Assembly (NCBI RefSeq): GCF_963455295.1
Contig: NZ_OY734020.1
Location: 3,286,001 to 3,350,000 of the forward strand
Length of the DNA: 64,000 bases
Reading direction: 5' to 3'
Source: Candidatus Thiodiazotropha sp. CDECU1
Lineage (GTDB): Bacteria; Pseudomonadota; Gammaproteobacteria; Chromatiales; Chromatiaceae
The position numbers were made by a program, and so were the translations under genes. Below, one piece after another: positions 9,092 to 16,990 of this stretch (the stretch's first letter is position 1; every line of letters starts with the position of its first letter). The notes under the pieces were generated by a model that saw only the letters and a list, made by a program, of their open reading frames with translations, was not told the origin of the DNA and made no database searches.

Positions 9092-9520
9092 TCATCGGAT
9101 TCGATAGCCGGCATGGCACGCAACACAAGCTGCCGTTACCTCAGAGAGTGCTTTATAAGCAGGCAAAGCCTCTCCTTCTTGTGCTTTTATTGCGAAACGA
9201 CTTGCAGCTTTATGCATACTTGTACCAGCATGACGCATACCCTCTGGCATGAACTTAGCCATGTGGCTAGCGCCATGGGATTCTAAAGAACTCATACCCA
9301 AACGTGATTCAGCTATTTCTGCCGCTTTGTCGAGTTCATCATTTGCCATATTTGCGAGTATTTCATTTATTGCAACCAAGTGATCTCGCATATTTGACAT
9401 CATGTGCTGTTGCATCATTTCTGGTAGCTCTACCAGTTGCCGAGTATCATCTTCGGCTTGCGCGATACCGAACAATAAATGGCTTATAAGCGCAGCCGAT
9501 AGCAATACTTCTTTTTTCAT
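9092..9520 (-). CDS. Cytochrome c'-like (class II) monoheme cytochrome c
   Basis: A 142-residue periplasmic protein: signal peptide ending at AQA, then a helical domain rich in Met and His (MMQQHMMSNMRDHLVAINEI) and a single C-terminal heme site CVACH followed by AGYR. A heme motif at the extreme C-terminus after a four-helix bundle is the class II (cytochrome c') pattern. Such proteins bind NO or other small ligands or carry electrons. It is alone, next to the transposon island, and its upstream region is interrupted by the first RAYT element 53 nt from its start, so its native promoter may be displaced. Confidence 0.85.
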   Translation of the reverse strand: MKKEVLLSAALISHLLFGIAQAEDDTRQLVELPEMMQQHMMSNMRDHLVAINEILANMANDELDKAAEIAESRLGMSSLESHGASHMAKFMPEGMRHAGTSMHKAASRFAIKAQEGEALPAYKALSEVTAACVACHAGYRIR

Positions 9521-9573
9521 GTGATTTCCTCGTTGTTTTTACTCCTAACGACAGCACTCACCCGAGCTGGGAA

Positions 9574-10866
9574 TAAATAGGACATCCATCCATAATTTGC
9601 CAAAAACCGTAAAGTCTGGCAATCTCTAACCCACATCAGCTATCAAGGAGTGATACGATGCCCAAGCCAAGGAAAGCCCTTGTTCTACTGGAAGAAACCC
9701 CCTATTACCACTGCGTCTCCCGCTGCGTGCGCCGCGCCTTCCTCTGCGGTGTGGATGCCCATACCGGCAAAAGTTATAAACATCGGCGCCAGTGGATCGT
9801 CGATCGCATGAAACTGCTGACTGATGTTTTCGCCATCGACCTCTGCGCCTATGCCGTGATGTCGAATCACTACCATGTCATCCTCCATGTGGATACAGAA
9901 CGAGCAGTCGAGTGGAGTGAGCAGGAGGTGATCACACGCTGGGAGCGTCTCTTCTCGCTGCCTGTACTCGTCCAACGTTATCTCTCTCAGGACACCATTA
10001 CCCGTGCAGAGCAGGAAACGGTGTCGGAACTACTGACAAAATGGCGCAAACGGCTGCACGACATCAGCTGGTTCATGCGCTGTCTCAACTAACCGATTGC
10101 CCGCCAAGCCAACCAAGAGGACGATTGCACCGGTCGCTACTGGGAGGGCCGCTACAAATCCCAGGCCCTGCTGGATGAAAAGGCGCTGATGGCCTGCATG
10201 GCCTATGTGGACCTCAATCCGGTCAGGGCAGGGCTGGCACAGTCACCGGAGACATCGGAATACACCTCCATTGCAGAACGGACAGATCAACTCAAACGCG
10301 TTCAGAAACCTCTCGACGATAATGAATCACCCGACGGCCTAGCGCCCTTCGTCGGCTACCCTCGCCAGGATATGCCCAAGGGCCTGCCGTTTCGGCTAAC
10401 TGACTATCTTGCGCTGGTCGATTGGACAGGGCGTGCCATCCTGGAAAACAAGCGCGGCTATATAGATGACAACCAACCGCCCATACTTGAGCGGTTACAG
10501 ATCGATACCAAGCATTGGCTCTACATGACCCAGCATTTCGAGAGCCGCTTCAAGGGGCTGGTCGGCATGAGTCACAGGCTCATGGCCACCTGCCGGAAAT
10601 TGGAGTATCGACGCACGCCGAATCTCGGGGCTGTGCGTCTATTGCTCACTTAAATAATACTCACCGATCCAAAACCAACTGCATCAGCGCAAGCTGAGGT
10701 ATCACTGCGGCCTACTCTGCGTGTTTTCTATATCTCGTCGCATATCACTAACACCCATCAAGTGGTTTTATCAGAAAAAGACGTAAGACTTTAGTGCGGG
10801 TACCTAGATGGCACAAGCATCTCGTTCTGTTGTCTGTTATATTTTAGGAATGGGTGTCTGGTTTAT
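9574..10866 (+). mobile_element. RAYT-type (IS200-like HUH) element, copy 1
   Basis: Bounds come from comparing the three copies. The shared left end begins TAAATAGGACATCCATCC and the shared right end finishes GGGTGTCTGGTTTATT. Left ACATCCAT and right-end ATGGGTGT are imperfect inverted matches. The right end abuts, and appears to supply, the stop codon of the minus-strand gene at 10863-11411. The transposase inside is inactivated by a nonsense codon. Confidence 0.7.
9658..10653 (+). pseudogene. RAYT transposase copy 1, inactivated by a stop codon
   Basis: Aligned with the intact copy at 13131-14126, codon 145 is TAA (10090-10092) where the other copies have GAA; the frame is otherwise open to the same stop at 10653. 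The first 144 codons keep the HUH residues (NHYH at 70-73), but the catalytic tyrosine (AYVDLNP) lies beyond the stop, so the product cannot be active. Divergence from the other copies is otherwise only a few per cent by eye, so the mutation is recent or the protein can be supplied in trans. Confidence 0.9.
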
Positions 10867-11411
10867 TTCTTTTTGGCAACGGCTGGATTTGACTGGTTAG
10901 AAGGATTTATTCCTGCATGTCGCAACTTCATAATTAAATTGGCAATTCCACTAGAACCTAGTAATAGTATAATCACGACCACAAACTCTCCTATTGTTGC
11001 GTAAATACTTGCAACTTGATCAATATTTAACTCTATACGTGAACCCTCAAATGATATTGAGTATTTCCAAACGTAAAACCAATAAATTGCATCAGATACC
11101 ACATAAAAGAGAAAATATACTCCTAAGATTATGAGGCCGCAGATCAATAACTCATTACTATTCCATTCGGTAGCTTTGATAGTTGAATTGTTTTTTGGAA
11201 TTATTTTCTTCGCGACAGACAGTGGGAAATGCCATAGTAATAATGCAATAACAAATATTAGAACTGTTATCCCCGTAAACGCATATACCGCTCCCTGCAT
11301 TTCTTCCTGGTTAAAATAAGCAACCATGCCAGGTAAGTTTTTCAGGCCGTATATTGCAAGAGCTACTGAAAACAATCGAACTGCTATTGCAACGATTTCA
11401 TCTTTACCCAT
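10863..11411 (-). CDS. Hypothetical membrane protein, four helices
   Basis: A 182-residue AT-rich gene. Helices lie near residues 8-25, 40-62, 88-112 and 135-158, with a basic KK-rich C-terminus. No recognised motif. Its stop TAA (10865-10863) lies within the boundary of RAYT copy 1, so the insertion may have trimmed the original 3' end. Just before its ATG the minus strand reads GTTAGAAGG, a possible relic of a cassette boundary. Orientation agrees with the other cassette-like genes of the island. Confidence 0.55.
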   Translation of the reverse strand: MGKDEIVAIAVRLFSVALAIYGLKNLPGMVAYFNQEEMQGAVYAFTGITVLIFVIALLLWHFPLSVAKKIIPKNNSTIKATEWNSNELLICGLIILGVYFLFYVVSDAIYWFYVWKYSISFEGSRIELNIDQVASIYATIGEFVVVIILLLGSSGIANLIMKLRHAGINPSNQSNPAVAKKK

Positions 11412-11531
11412 AACCTATCCTTCTAACAGCTTTATTAACGAGACCCCGTGTCTCAATGGTATGGACTCCTCCACCTTAAGCTGAAATCTCGCTAAAGTGA
11501 CAGGTCGACCAAAACCAACGGAGCCCATACC

Positions 11532-11603
11532 ATGAAAAATATTACCACAATCACCATAGACCTCGCCAAAGACGTGTTCCAAGTTGCTGTTTTTAAAAAA
11601 TAA
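11532..11603 (+). pseudogene. IS110-family transposase, N-terminal fragment
   Basis: The plus strand reads MKNITTITIDLAKDVFQVAV then ends; the ITIDLAKDVFQVAV segment is the first catalytic-Asp motif of IS110 transposases. The gene is cut within a few bases of a solo RAYT left end (from 11609). About 90 bp of upstream IS110 leader remains (from ~11440). Too short to function. Confidence 0.8.
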
Positions 11604-11608
11604 AGAAA

Positions 11609-11675
11609 TAAATAGGACATCCATCCATAATTGAAATAAATAGGACATCCATCCATAATTTGCCAAAAACCGTAA
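11609..11675 (+). repeat. Two solo left ends of the RAYT element in tandem
   Basis: The 39-bp left-end unit (TAAATAGG... to ...ACCGTAA) is present complete at 11637-11675 and cut after ...CCATAATT at 11609-11632. The complete unit is followed by unrelated DNA right after CGTAA, the same internal point at which the unit at 12232-12270 ends. The units separate the IS110 and IS30 fragments. Confidence 0.8.
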
Positions 11676-11682
11676 CCCAGCT

Positions 11683-12217
11683 TCAAGGTGAAAGTACACC
11701 ACACTTTTCAGTATAGACTTCTATTGGTGTCTTGAAGTTTAAACATTTCCTTGGACGGTTATTTAATGCTGATTCTACCTCCTTTATCTTGGAGTAATGT
11801 ATTTGAGAAAAATCAGTACCCTTTGGGAGATATCGACGTATTAACCCGTTTATCTGTTCGACCGCTCCTTTCTCCCAGCTATGGTATGGCTGACAGAAAT
11901 ATGAGTCACACTTAAAAGCTTCATTCACTTGAAGGTGCCTGGCGTTTTCAGGGCCATTATCATACGTAATAGACTTAATATATTTATCTGGAAAAATGGA
12001 GAGTCTTTTTTCAATTGCATGAAAAGTGTCTATGGATTTCTTTGATGAGAGTTTCGTAATCTGCGCGAGTCTTGAGCTACGTTCGAGTAGTACATTAAGC
12101 CCACTCTTCCTACCCTTGGATTCAATAGAATCGCTCTCCCAATGCCCAATTTCCAGTCGATTTTTTATCTCTTCTGGTCTGTCGATAATACTGATTTTAC
12201 TCGCTATTACAGAGTGA
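11683..12217 (-). pseudogene. IS30-family transposase, C-terminal fragment
   Basis: The frame reads IIDRPEEIKNRLEIGHWESDSI, then ITYDNGPEN and FCQPYHSWEKGAVEQINGLIRRYLPKGTDFS, the DDE integrase-core signatures of IS30 transposases (D, D and the E of EKGAVE). It ends in LNNRPRKCLNFKTPIEVY, also typical. The N-terminal helix-turn-helix part is missing: the sequence is cut near 12217 by a RAYT left-end stub. The C-terminus ends 8 bp from another left-end unit. The frame stays open through the flanking repeat, but that portion is not transposase. Confidence 0.88.
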
Positions 12218-12218
12218 A

Positions 12219-12270
12219 TAAATAGGATGAATAAATAGGACATCCATCCATAATTTGCCAAAAACCGTAA
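12219..12270 (+). repeat. Left-end stub plus complete solo left end of the RAYT element
   Basis: An 8-bp stub TAAATAGG at 12219-12226 is followed after 5 bp by a complete 39-bp unit at 12232-12270, which is followed after GAA by the left end of RAYT copy 2. The three successive left ends suggest repeated events at one junction. Confidence 0.8.
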
Positions 12271-12273
12271 GAA

Positions 12274-13046
12274 TAAATAGGACATCCATCCATAATTTGC
12301 CAAAAACCGTAAAGTCTGGCAATCTCTAACCCACATCAGCTATCAAGGAGTGATACGATGCCCAAGCCAAGGAAAGCCCTTGTTCTACTGGAAGAAACCC
12401 CCTATTACCACTGCGTCTCCCGCTGTGTGCGCCGCGCCTTCCTCTGCGGTGTGGACACCCATACCGGCAAAAGCTATGAACATCGCCGCCAATGGATCGT
12501 CGATCGTATGAAACTGCTGGCGGATGTTTTCGCCATCGACCTCTGCGCCTATGCCGTGATGTCGAATCACTACCATGTCATCCTCCACGTCGATACTGAA
12601 CGTGCCGCCGAGTGGAGCGAGCAGGAGGTGATCACACGCTGGGAGCGTCTCTTCTCGCTCCCAGTGCTCGTGCAGCGTTATCTCTCTCAAGACGCCATTA
12701 CCCGTGTAGAGCAGGAAACGGTTTCGGAACTGCTGACAAAATGGCGCAAACGGCTGCAAGACATCAGCTGGTTCATGCGCTGTCTCAACGAACCGATTGC
12801 CCGTCAGGCCAACCAAGAGGACGACTGCACCGGTCGCTACTGGGAGGGCCGCTACAAATCCCAGGCCCTGCTGGATGAAAAGGCCCTGATGGCCTGTATG
12901 GCCTATGTGGACCTCAATCCGGTCAGGGCAGGGGTGGCACAGACCCCGGAGGAATCCGACTACACCTCCATTGCAGAGCGGACAGATCAACTCAAACGCG
13001 TTCAGAAACCTCTCGACGATAATGAAACACTCTACGGCCTGGGATT
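12274..13046 (+). mobile_element. RAYT-type element, copy 2, right part missing
   Basis: Starts with the shared left end and continues to about 13040, where it breaks off and the left end of copy 3 begins at 13047. The missing remainder is not found intact after copy 3; only a 123-bp right-end unit follows there. Confidence 0.8.
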
Positions 13047-13053
13047 TAAATAG
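12358..13053 (+). pseudogene. RAYT transposase copy 2, 3' truncated
   Basis: Identical in layout to the 331-residue intact protein up to about residue 228 and then ends GLGFK through the inserted left end of copy 3. HYH (71-73), E145 and the AYVDLNPVRAG tyrosine segment are retained, so the HUH and Tyr residues are both present; the missing 100 residues make activity doubtful. Substitutions relative to copies 1 and 3 are few. Confidence 0.88.
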
Positions 13054-14342
13054 GACATCCATCCATAATTTGCCAAAAACCGTAAAGTCTGGCAATCTCT
13101 AACCCACATCAGCTATCAAGGAGTGATACGATGCCCAAGCCAAGGAAAGCCCTTGTTCTACTGGAAGAAACCCCCTATTACCACTGCGTCTCCCGCTGCG
13201 TGCGCCGCGCCTTCCTCTGCGGTGTGGACACCCATACCGGCAAAAGCTATGAACATCGGCGCCAATGGATCGTCGATCGCATGAAACAGCTGGCGGAGAT
13301 CTTCGCCATCGACCTCTGCGCCTATGCCGTGATGTCGAATCACTACCATGTCATCCTCCACGTCGATACTGAACGTGCCGCCGAGTGGAGCGAGCAGGAG
13401 GTGATCACACGCTGGGAGCGTCTCTTCTCGCTGCCTGTACTCGTCCAACGTTATCTCTCTCAGGACACCATTACCCGTGCAGAGCAGGAAACGGTGTCGG
13501 AACTACTGACAAAATGGCGCAAACGGCTGCAAGACATCAGCTGGTTCATGCGCTGTCTCAACGAACCGATTGCCCGTCAGGCCAACCAAGAGGACGACTG
13601 CACCGGACGCTACTGGGAGGGCCGCTACAAATCCCAGGCCCTGCTGGATGAAAAGGCCCTGATGGCCTGTATGGCCTATGTGGACCTCAATCCGGTCAGG
13701 GCAGGGGTGGCACAGACCCCGGAGGAATCCGACTACACCTCCATTGCAGAACGGACAGATCAACTCAAGCACAATCAGGATCGCACAGACAATAATGAAA
13801 CACCCTACGGCCTGGCGCCCTTTGTCGGTTACCCTCGCCAGGACATGCCCAAGGGCCTGCCGTTTCGGCTCACTGACTATCTTGCGCTGGTCGATTGGAC
13901 AGGGCGCGCCATCCTGGAAAACAAGCGCGGCTATATAGCTGACAACCAACCGCCCATACTTGAGCGGTTACAGATCGATACCAAGCATTGGCTCTACATG
14001 ACCCAGCATTTCGAGAGCCGCTTCAAGGGGCTGGTCGGCATGAGTCACAGGCTCATGGCCACCTGCCGGAAATTGGAGTATCGGCGCACGCCGAATCTCG
14101 GGGCTGTGCGTCTATTGCTCACTTAAATAATACTCACCGATCCAAAACCAACTGCATCAGCGCAAGTTGAGGTATCACTGCGGCCGACTCTGCGTGTTTT
14201 CTATATTTAGTCCCATATCACTAACACCCATCAAGTGGTTTTCTCAGAAAAAGACGTAAGACTTTAGTGCGGGTAACTAGATGGCACAAGCATCTCGTTC
14301 TGTTGTCTGTTATATTTTAGGAATGGGTGTCTGGTTTATTGC
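13047..14342 (+). mobile_element. RAYT-type element, copy 3, complete
   Basis: Left end TAAATAGG at 13047, intact transposase at 13131-14126, right end finishing GGTGTCTGGTTTATT by 14340. The right-end section contains ACACCCAT and, about 100 nt on, its inverted partner ATGGGTGT, a possible hairpin recognised by the transposase. A second copy of the right-end section follows directly. Confidence 0.78.
13131..14126 (+). CDS. REP-associated tyrosine transposase (Y1/HUH family), intact
   Basis: A 331-residue Y1 transposase. Residues 15-80 form the HUH domain (YYHCVSRCVRRAFLCG; HYH at 71-73), and AYVDLNPVRAG near 182-192 carries the catalytic tyrosine (Y183) in the sequence characteristic of RAYTs (TnpA-REP). 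It nicks single-stranded DNA at hairpin ends and rejoins it through a 5'-phosphotyrosine. AAGGAG lies 8 nt before the ATG. It is the only copy in this window able to make full-length protein and may act in trans on the solo ends nearby. Confidence 0.92.
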   Translation: MPKPRKALVLLEETPYYHCVSRCVRRAFLCGVDTHTGKSYEHRRQWIVDRMKQLAEIFAIDLCAYAVMSNHYHVILHVDTERAAEWSEQEVITRWERLFSLPVLVQRYLSQDTITRAEQETVSELLTKWRKRLQDISWFMRCLNEPIARQANQEDDCTGRYWEGRYKSQALLDEKALMACMAYVDLNPVRAGVAQTPEESDYTSIAERTDQLKHNQDRTDNNETPYGLAPFVGYPRQDMPKGLPFRLTDYLALVDWTGRAILENKRGYIADNQPPILERLQIDTKHWLYMTQHFESRFKGLVGMSHRLMATCRKLEYRRTPNLGAVRLLLT

Positions 14343-14465
14343 ACTAACACCCATCAAGTGGTTTTCTCAGAAAAAGACGTAAGACTTTAGTGCGGGTAAC
14401 TAGATGGCACAAGCATCTCGTTCTGTTGTCTGTTATATTTTAGGAATGGGTGTCTGGTTTATTGC
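14220..14465. repeat. Direct tandem duplication of the element right end, 2 x 123 bp
   Basis: Units 14220-14342 and 14343-14465 appear identical by eye (ACTAACACCCATC to GGTTTATTGC). The same section occurs once, with a few changes, after copy 1 (from about 10748). Each unit contains the ACACCCAT / ATGGGTGT inverted pair. The second unit runs straight into the broken attC site. Confidence 0.85.
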
Positions 14466-14513
14466 ATAGCGTAGCGGCGGGTTAGTTGGTCCGTGTTAAA
14501 TGACTTGTTATGC
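14464..14513 (-). other. Half attC-like recombination site, truncated
   Basis: On the minus strand GCATAAC (14513-14507) begins a typical attC left half running through CACGGACCAACTAACCCGCCGC to a TACGC loop and then stops where the RAYT right-end repeat starts. The complementary right half (GCGGCGGGTTAG... to GTTATGC in minus sense) is missing. The stop codon of the pilin gene falls inside GCATAAC, as is usual in integron cassettes. Confidence 0.55.
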
Positions 14514-14996
14514 ATTTTCTTTTCTACATGATGATGGCAAGCTTGTGTTGTCTAGGTCAGTTTTATTTTCACCAATTGCTTTCATTCCTTTAACTGCATA
14601 ATCAAAGCCGCAGAGCCACGAAATAGGACTGGTAGGGCTGTCTATAACTATAGCTGGACGAAATGATAGGGTTTTACCCTGGAGAGGCTTGGATGCTTTG
14701 TTTCCAAGGGTTATGTGTATAGCTCCATTCTCTACAGCTACTTTAGTTATTCTATTACCAATTAAAAATTTAGGTTCCGGAACACCTGCTTCACTATTAT
14801 TTGAAGGAAACGAAAGATTTTTTAAGTAATATTTAGTGATTTTTTCACGAATATTGCTCGCCATACTTAGAGCTTCAACCATTTCGCTTCGTTGTATGTA
14901 ATTGTGATATTGTGGAATAGAAATGGTTGCTAGAATTCCAATTATTGAAACCACCACCATTAGCTCTATTAAAGTAAATCCACGATATGCATTCAT
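14508..14996 (-). CDS. Type IV pilin-like protein (prepilin cleavage site)
   Basis: A 162-residue prepilin: short leader ending in G, then FTLIELMVVVSIIGILATISIPQY, with the conserved Glu at +5 and the long N-terminal helix. A PilA-type domain follows, with two Cys (WLCGF and PSSCRKENA) that would form the C-terminal disulfide loop. It should be processed by PilD and assembled into a type IV pilus or pseudopilus. Its start overlaps the end of the upstream GspF-like gene by 4 nt, indicating coupled translation. The pair is very AT-rich compared with the rest of the window and lies between attC-like sites, so it was probably gained as a cassette. Confidence 0.9.
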   Translation of the reverse strand: MNAYRGFTLIELMVVVSIIGILATISIPQYHNYIQRSEMVEALSMASNIREKITKYYLKNLSFPSNNSEAGVPEPKFLIGNRITKVAVENGAIHITLGNKASKPLQGKTLSFRPAIVIDSPTSPISWLCGFDYAVKGMKAIGENKTDLDNTSLPSSCRKENA

Positions 14997-15841
14997 AATG
15001 CATCCTCCATAATGAATATTGGTGCATAGGCACCAATTATAAATATTATTATTGATGTTACTATAACTATAGAAATTAAAGACATAATTATAAGTATAAA
15101 TCTTTCCGCTTTGTCACTGAGTTTCCTGCTTTCTATTTTAAGTAAATTTTCTATCTCTGGAATAGTGTTCGATCCAGAATCTTCAACTTCCTGTAGATGG
15201 GCACCTATCTTACTTAAAGTAGTCTGTTTTTCAGAAAAGCATTTATATGCAGGTTGTGTAACTATTTCTATTATGGATATATAGCAATCTTTTATAGTAT
15301 AGGGGATCAATAGATTATAAAGAGAAGAGCTGGATTTGGAAACTTTTAGCATAAATAATTGTTTAATTTGATGGGTTATGAATATTAGTAATATTAAAAA
15401 TATAATTATTATTGTGCTTAAGTATGAAGAATAATTAATATACCAATTGAATGTTTGAGGAGGAGTAACCTCAAGTGTCTCGAACATGGATAAGAAAGCT
15501 GGCGCTACAAATATCTGGTAGATTGTAGATAAAAATAAATAAATCAATGTTAAAAGAACCAAGTATGTTGTTGTTCGTTTTAAGCGAATAGGTTCTTCTA
15601 TGCAGCAAGAGAAGTTTAGTTTTGCATATACAGATGATGCATTCTTAACTAAGCTGGGGTCTTTTGATGTTTTTAATGTATTTAGTATTTCATTAGCAAG
15701 TGAATTACTTTCTATGGGACTGCCATATAAATCAGTAGATTCTTGGCTCTCAATAGAGTTAACGGTATTGGAGAAATCAGTTCCATTAAGATTAGATTGT
15801 TCATACTTCCTGCATAAATAGTGAAATCTATCCCAAGACAT
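14993..15841 (-). CDS. GspF/PilC-like inner-membrane platform protein
   Basis: A 282-residue protein; ATG at 15841 has AGGAG 7 nt upstream (a TTG at 15847 is the alternative). A soluble N-terminal part is followed by a membrane segment (TYLVLLTLIYLFLSTIYQIFVAPAF), a second at residues ~130-155, and a last one near the C-terminus followed by GAYAPIFIMEDAL. Position of helices, VAPAFLSMFETL and the closing APIF.ME resemble GspF/PilC, the platform that joins the pilus ATPase to the growing fibre. It is shorter and more divergent than housekeeping PilC (usually about 400 residues). With the pilin it forms a two-gene unit lacking its own ATPase. Confidence 0.65.
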   Translation of the reverse strand: MSWDRFHYLCRKYEQSNLNGTDFSNTVNSIESQESTDLYGSPIESNSLANEILNTLKTSKDPSLVKNASSVYAKLNFSCCIEEPIRLKRTTTYLVLLTLIYLFLSTIYQIFVAPAFLSMFETLEVTPPQTFNWYINYSSYLSTIIIIFLILLIFITHQIKQLFMLKVSKSSSSLYNLLIPYTIKDCYISIIEIVTQPAYKCFSEKQTTLSKIGAHLQEVEDSGSNTIPEIENLLKIESRKLSDKAERFILIIMSLISIVIVTSIIIFIIGAYAPIFIMEDAL

Positions 15842-15871
15842 TAGCAAGCTCCTTTGGAATTAATTTTATTT

Positions 15872-15956
15872 GCATAACGCCTACAGCAGGGGAGGCAAAA
15901 AGTGTAGCGAGGAACGAGCGTAACTTTTTGACTTCCCTTGCCTGTACTTGTTAGAT
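15872..15956 (-). other. attC-like integron recombination site
   Basis: Read on the minus strand, ATCTAAC (15956-15950, fits RYYYAAC) opens an 85-bp imperfect palindrome that closes with GTTATGC (15878-15872). The inner arms ACAGGCAAGGGAAGTCAAAAAGT and ACTTTTTGCCTCCCCTGCTGT pair with unpaired bases on one side, the extrahelical-base pattern that IntI reads, around a loop GTTACGCTCGTTCCTCGC. It lies immediately after the stop of the 140-residue gene and before the GspF-like gene, the place expected in a cassette array. Confidence 0.8.
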
Positions 15957-15958
15957 TA

Positions 15959-16381
15959 TTAGTCATTCAATTTATCTAGTTCTTTAATTTTTTTATTGAT
16001 TATCTTCATGACTATTTTTTCTTGTGAAAACCAAATTTGCGGAGCCAGATAACCGGCAAAAACACATAAAGCTAAAACCCTTGCAACCGTGGAAGCATTT
16101 GGAGTTAATGCGCCAACGAAATATAGCGCTATAACTAAACCAATGATTGCACCGATAATAAATCTACCAACAACCCACCAACCACGACCACCACTTTCAA
16201 GGAAGGGGTTTATAAACTCTGATATTTTCATTTTTCTGCCGTCTTTAAACCTCGGTGAATGAGAATAATCATTATCAAGTACAAAAATATGAGCCAAACT
16301 GCCAATCATTGAAAAAACATGGCAAACCAAAAGCATAAGCTGATCAAACTCTGAAAATCCTAAAACTGAAAGATATTCCAT
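15959..16381 (-). CDS. Hypothetical membrane protein, probable cassette gene
   Basis: A 140-residue protein with three or four helices (LMLLVCHVFSMIGSLAHIFVL; WVVGRFIIGAIIGLVIALYFVGAL; VLALCVFAGYLAPQIWF) and a lysine-rich C-terminus. No family recognised. Its stop is 3 nt from the attC-like site, and on its 5' side the minus strand reads GTTAGAT (16407-16401), a perfect GTTRRRY core that would mark the cassette start. GGAG is 12 nt before the ATG, rather distant. Confidence 0.6.
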   Translation of the reverse strand: MEYLSVLGFSEFDQLMLLVCHVFSMIGSLAHIFVLDNDYSHSPRFKDGRKMKISEFINPFLESGGRGWWVVGRFIIGAIIGLVIALYFVGALTPNASTVARVLALCVFAGYLAPQIWFSQEKIVMKIINKKIKELDKLND

Positions 16382-16407
16382 TTTTATTATTTCTCCAAAA
16401 ATCTAAC

Positions 16408-16990
16408 ATGTATTCAAAGGCACACTGCCTTATATCCCCTCATTACACCCACTTCAACGTGCAACCTTCCCACTATCCCGCAATTTACGCTGGTTAGCAG
16501 GCCATTTGTACCCGTACAAACGGGCGAATTGCCTTATATCTAGATGCAGATGGGAGGTGATAAAGAAGAGATATAACCTCCCTGTTATCATATTTTTATA
16601 CCAAAAATCATGTTATTACCAGTCGCCAAGTCTATGCGACCAGGATATGTAAAAAAATATTTTCGGATATATCGGGAAAAGCGTCTTATGTCTGTATCTA
16701 GCCCGTCAGTTGTGCAGGCAGCAGGCCCAGAGGCTCTTAGCCACCAATATGGGTTGCGATGTTTGGTTGGCAGTTTGCGCCCATTGAACAGGGGTTTTGT
16801 AAATCCGGCGTGTCAGGCCGGGAGAAAGCGTATTCGTTGTGAAATGCCGGTGCAATTACGCACACATGATTGCATAGTGGGGATGCATTTGATTTATCCC
16901 CCTCTCCCCCGGCCCCTCTCCCGCGAGGGGAGAGGGGGGTGGATGGCTGTTATTCAGGGGTTGGGGGATGGGATATGTCGTGGTTGTACT
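16408..16990. other. Intergenic region between cassette island and next gene
   Basis: No credible gene. An integron integrase would be expected upstream of the first cassette and is not here. It holds a small palindrome CCCGTACAAACGGG near 16511 and the G/C-rich hairpin at 16913-16937. A long open frame from 16610 runs through that hairpin and has no coding character. Confidence 0.5.
16913..16937. repeat. G/C-rich hairpin (REP-like or terminator)
   Basis: CCCCTCTCCC and GGGAGAGGGG form a perfect 10-bp stem around a 5-nt loop, with further C- and G-rich flanks. It lies 54 nt beyond the stop of the minus-strand gene at 16991. No U-tract follows in either direction, so a stabiliser or REP-type repeat is as likely as a terminator. 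Similar CTCTCCC hairpins are common between proteobacterial genes. Confidence 0.5.

Noticed and set aside
11492-11702. Minus-strand frames across 11415-11704
   Set aside because: They translate the repeated left ends (recurring NYGWMSYLF) and the IS110 leader; no independent gene.
9574-13090. Repeated left-end units considered as a CRISPR array
   Set aside because: Spacing is irregular (from 5 bp to over 2 kb), units are cut at different points and they belong to the RAYT element ends; no cas gene.
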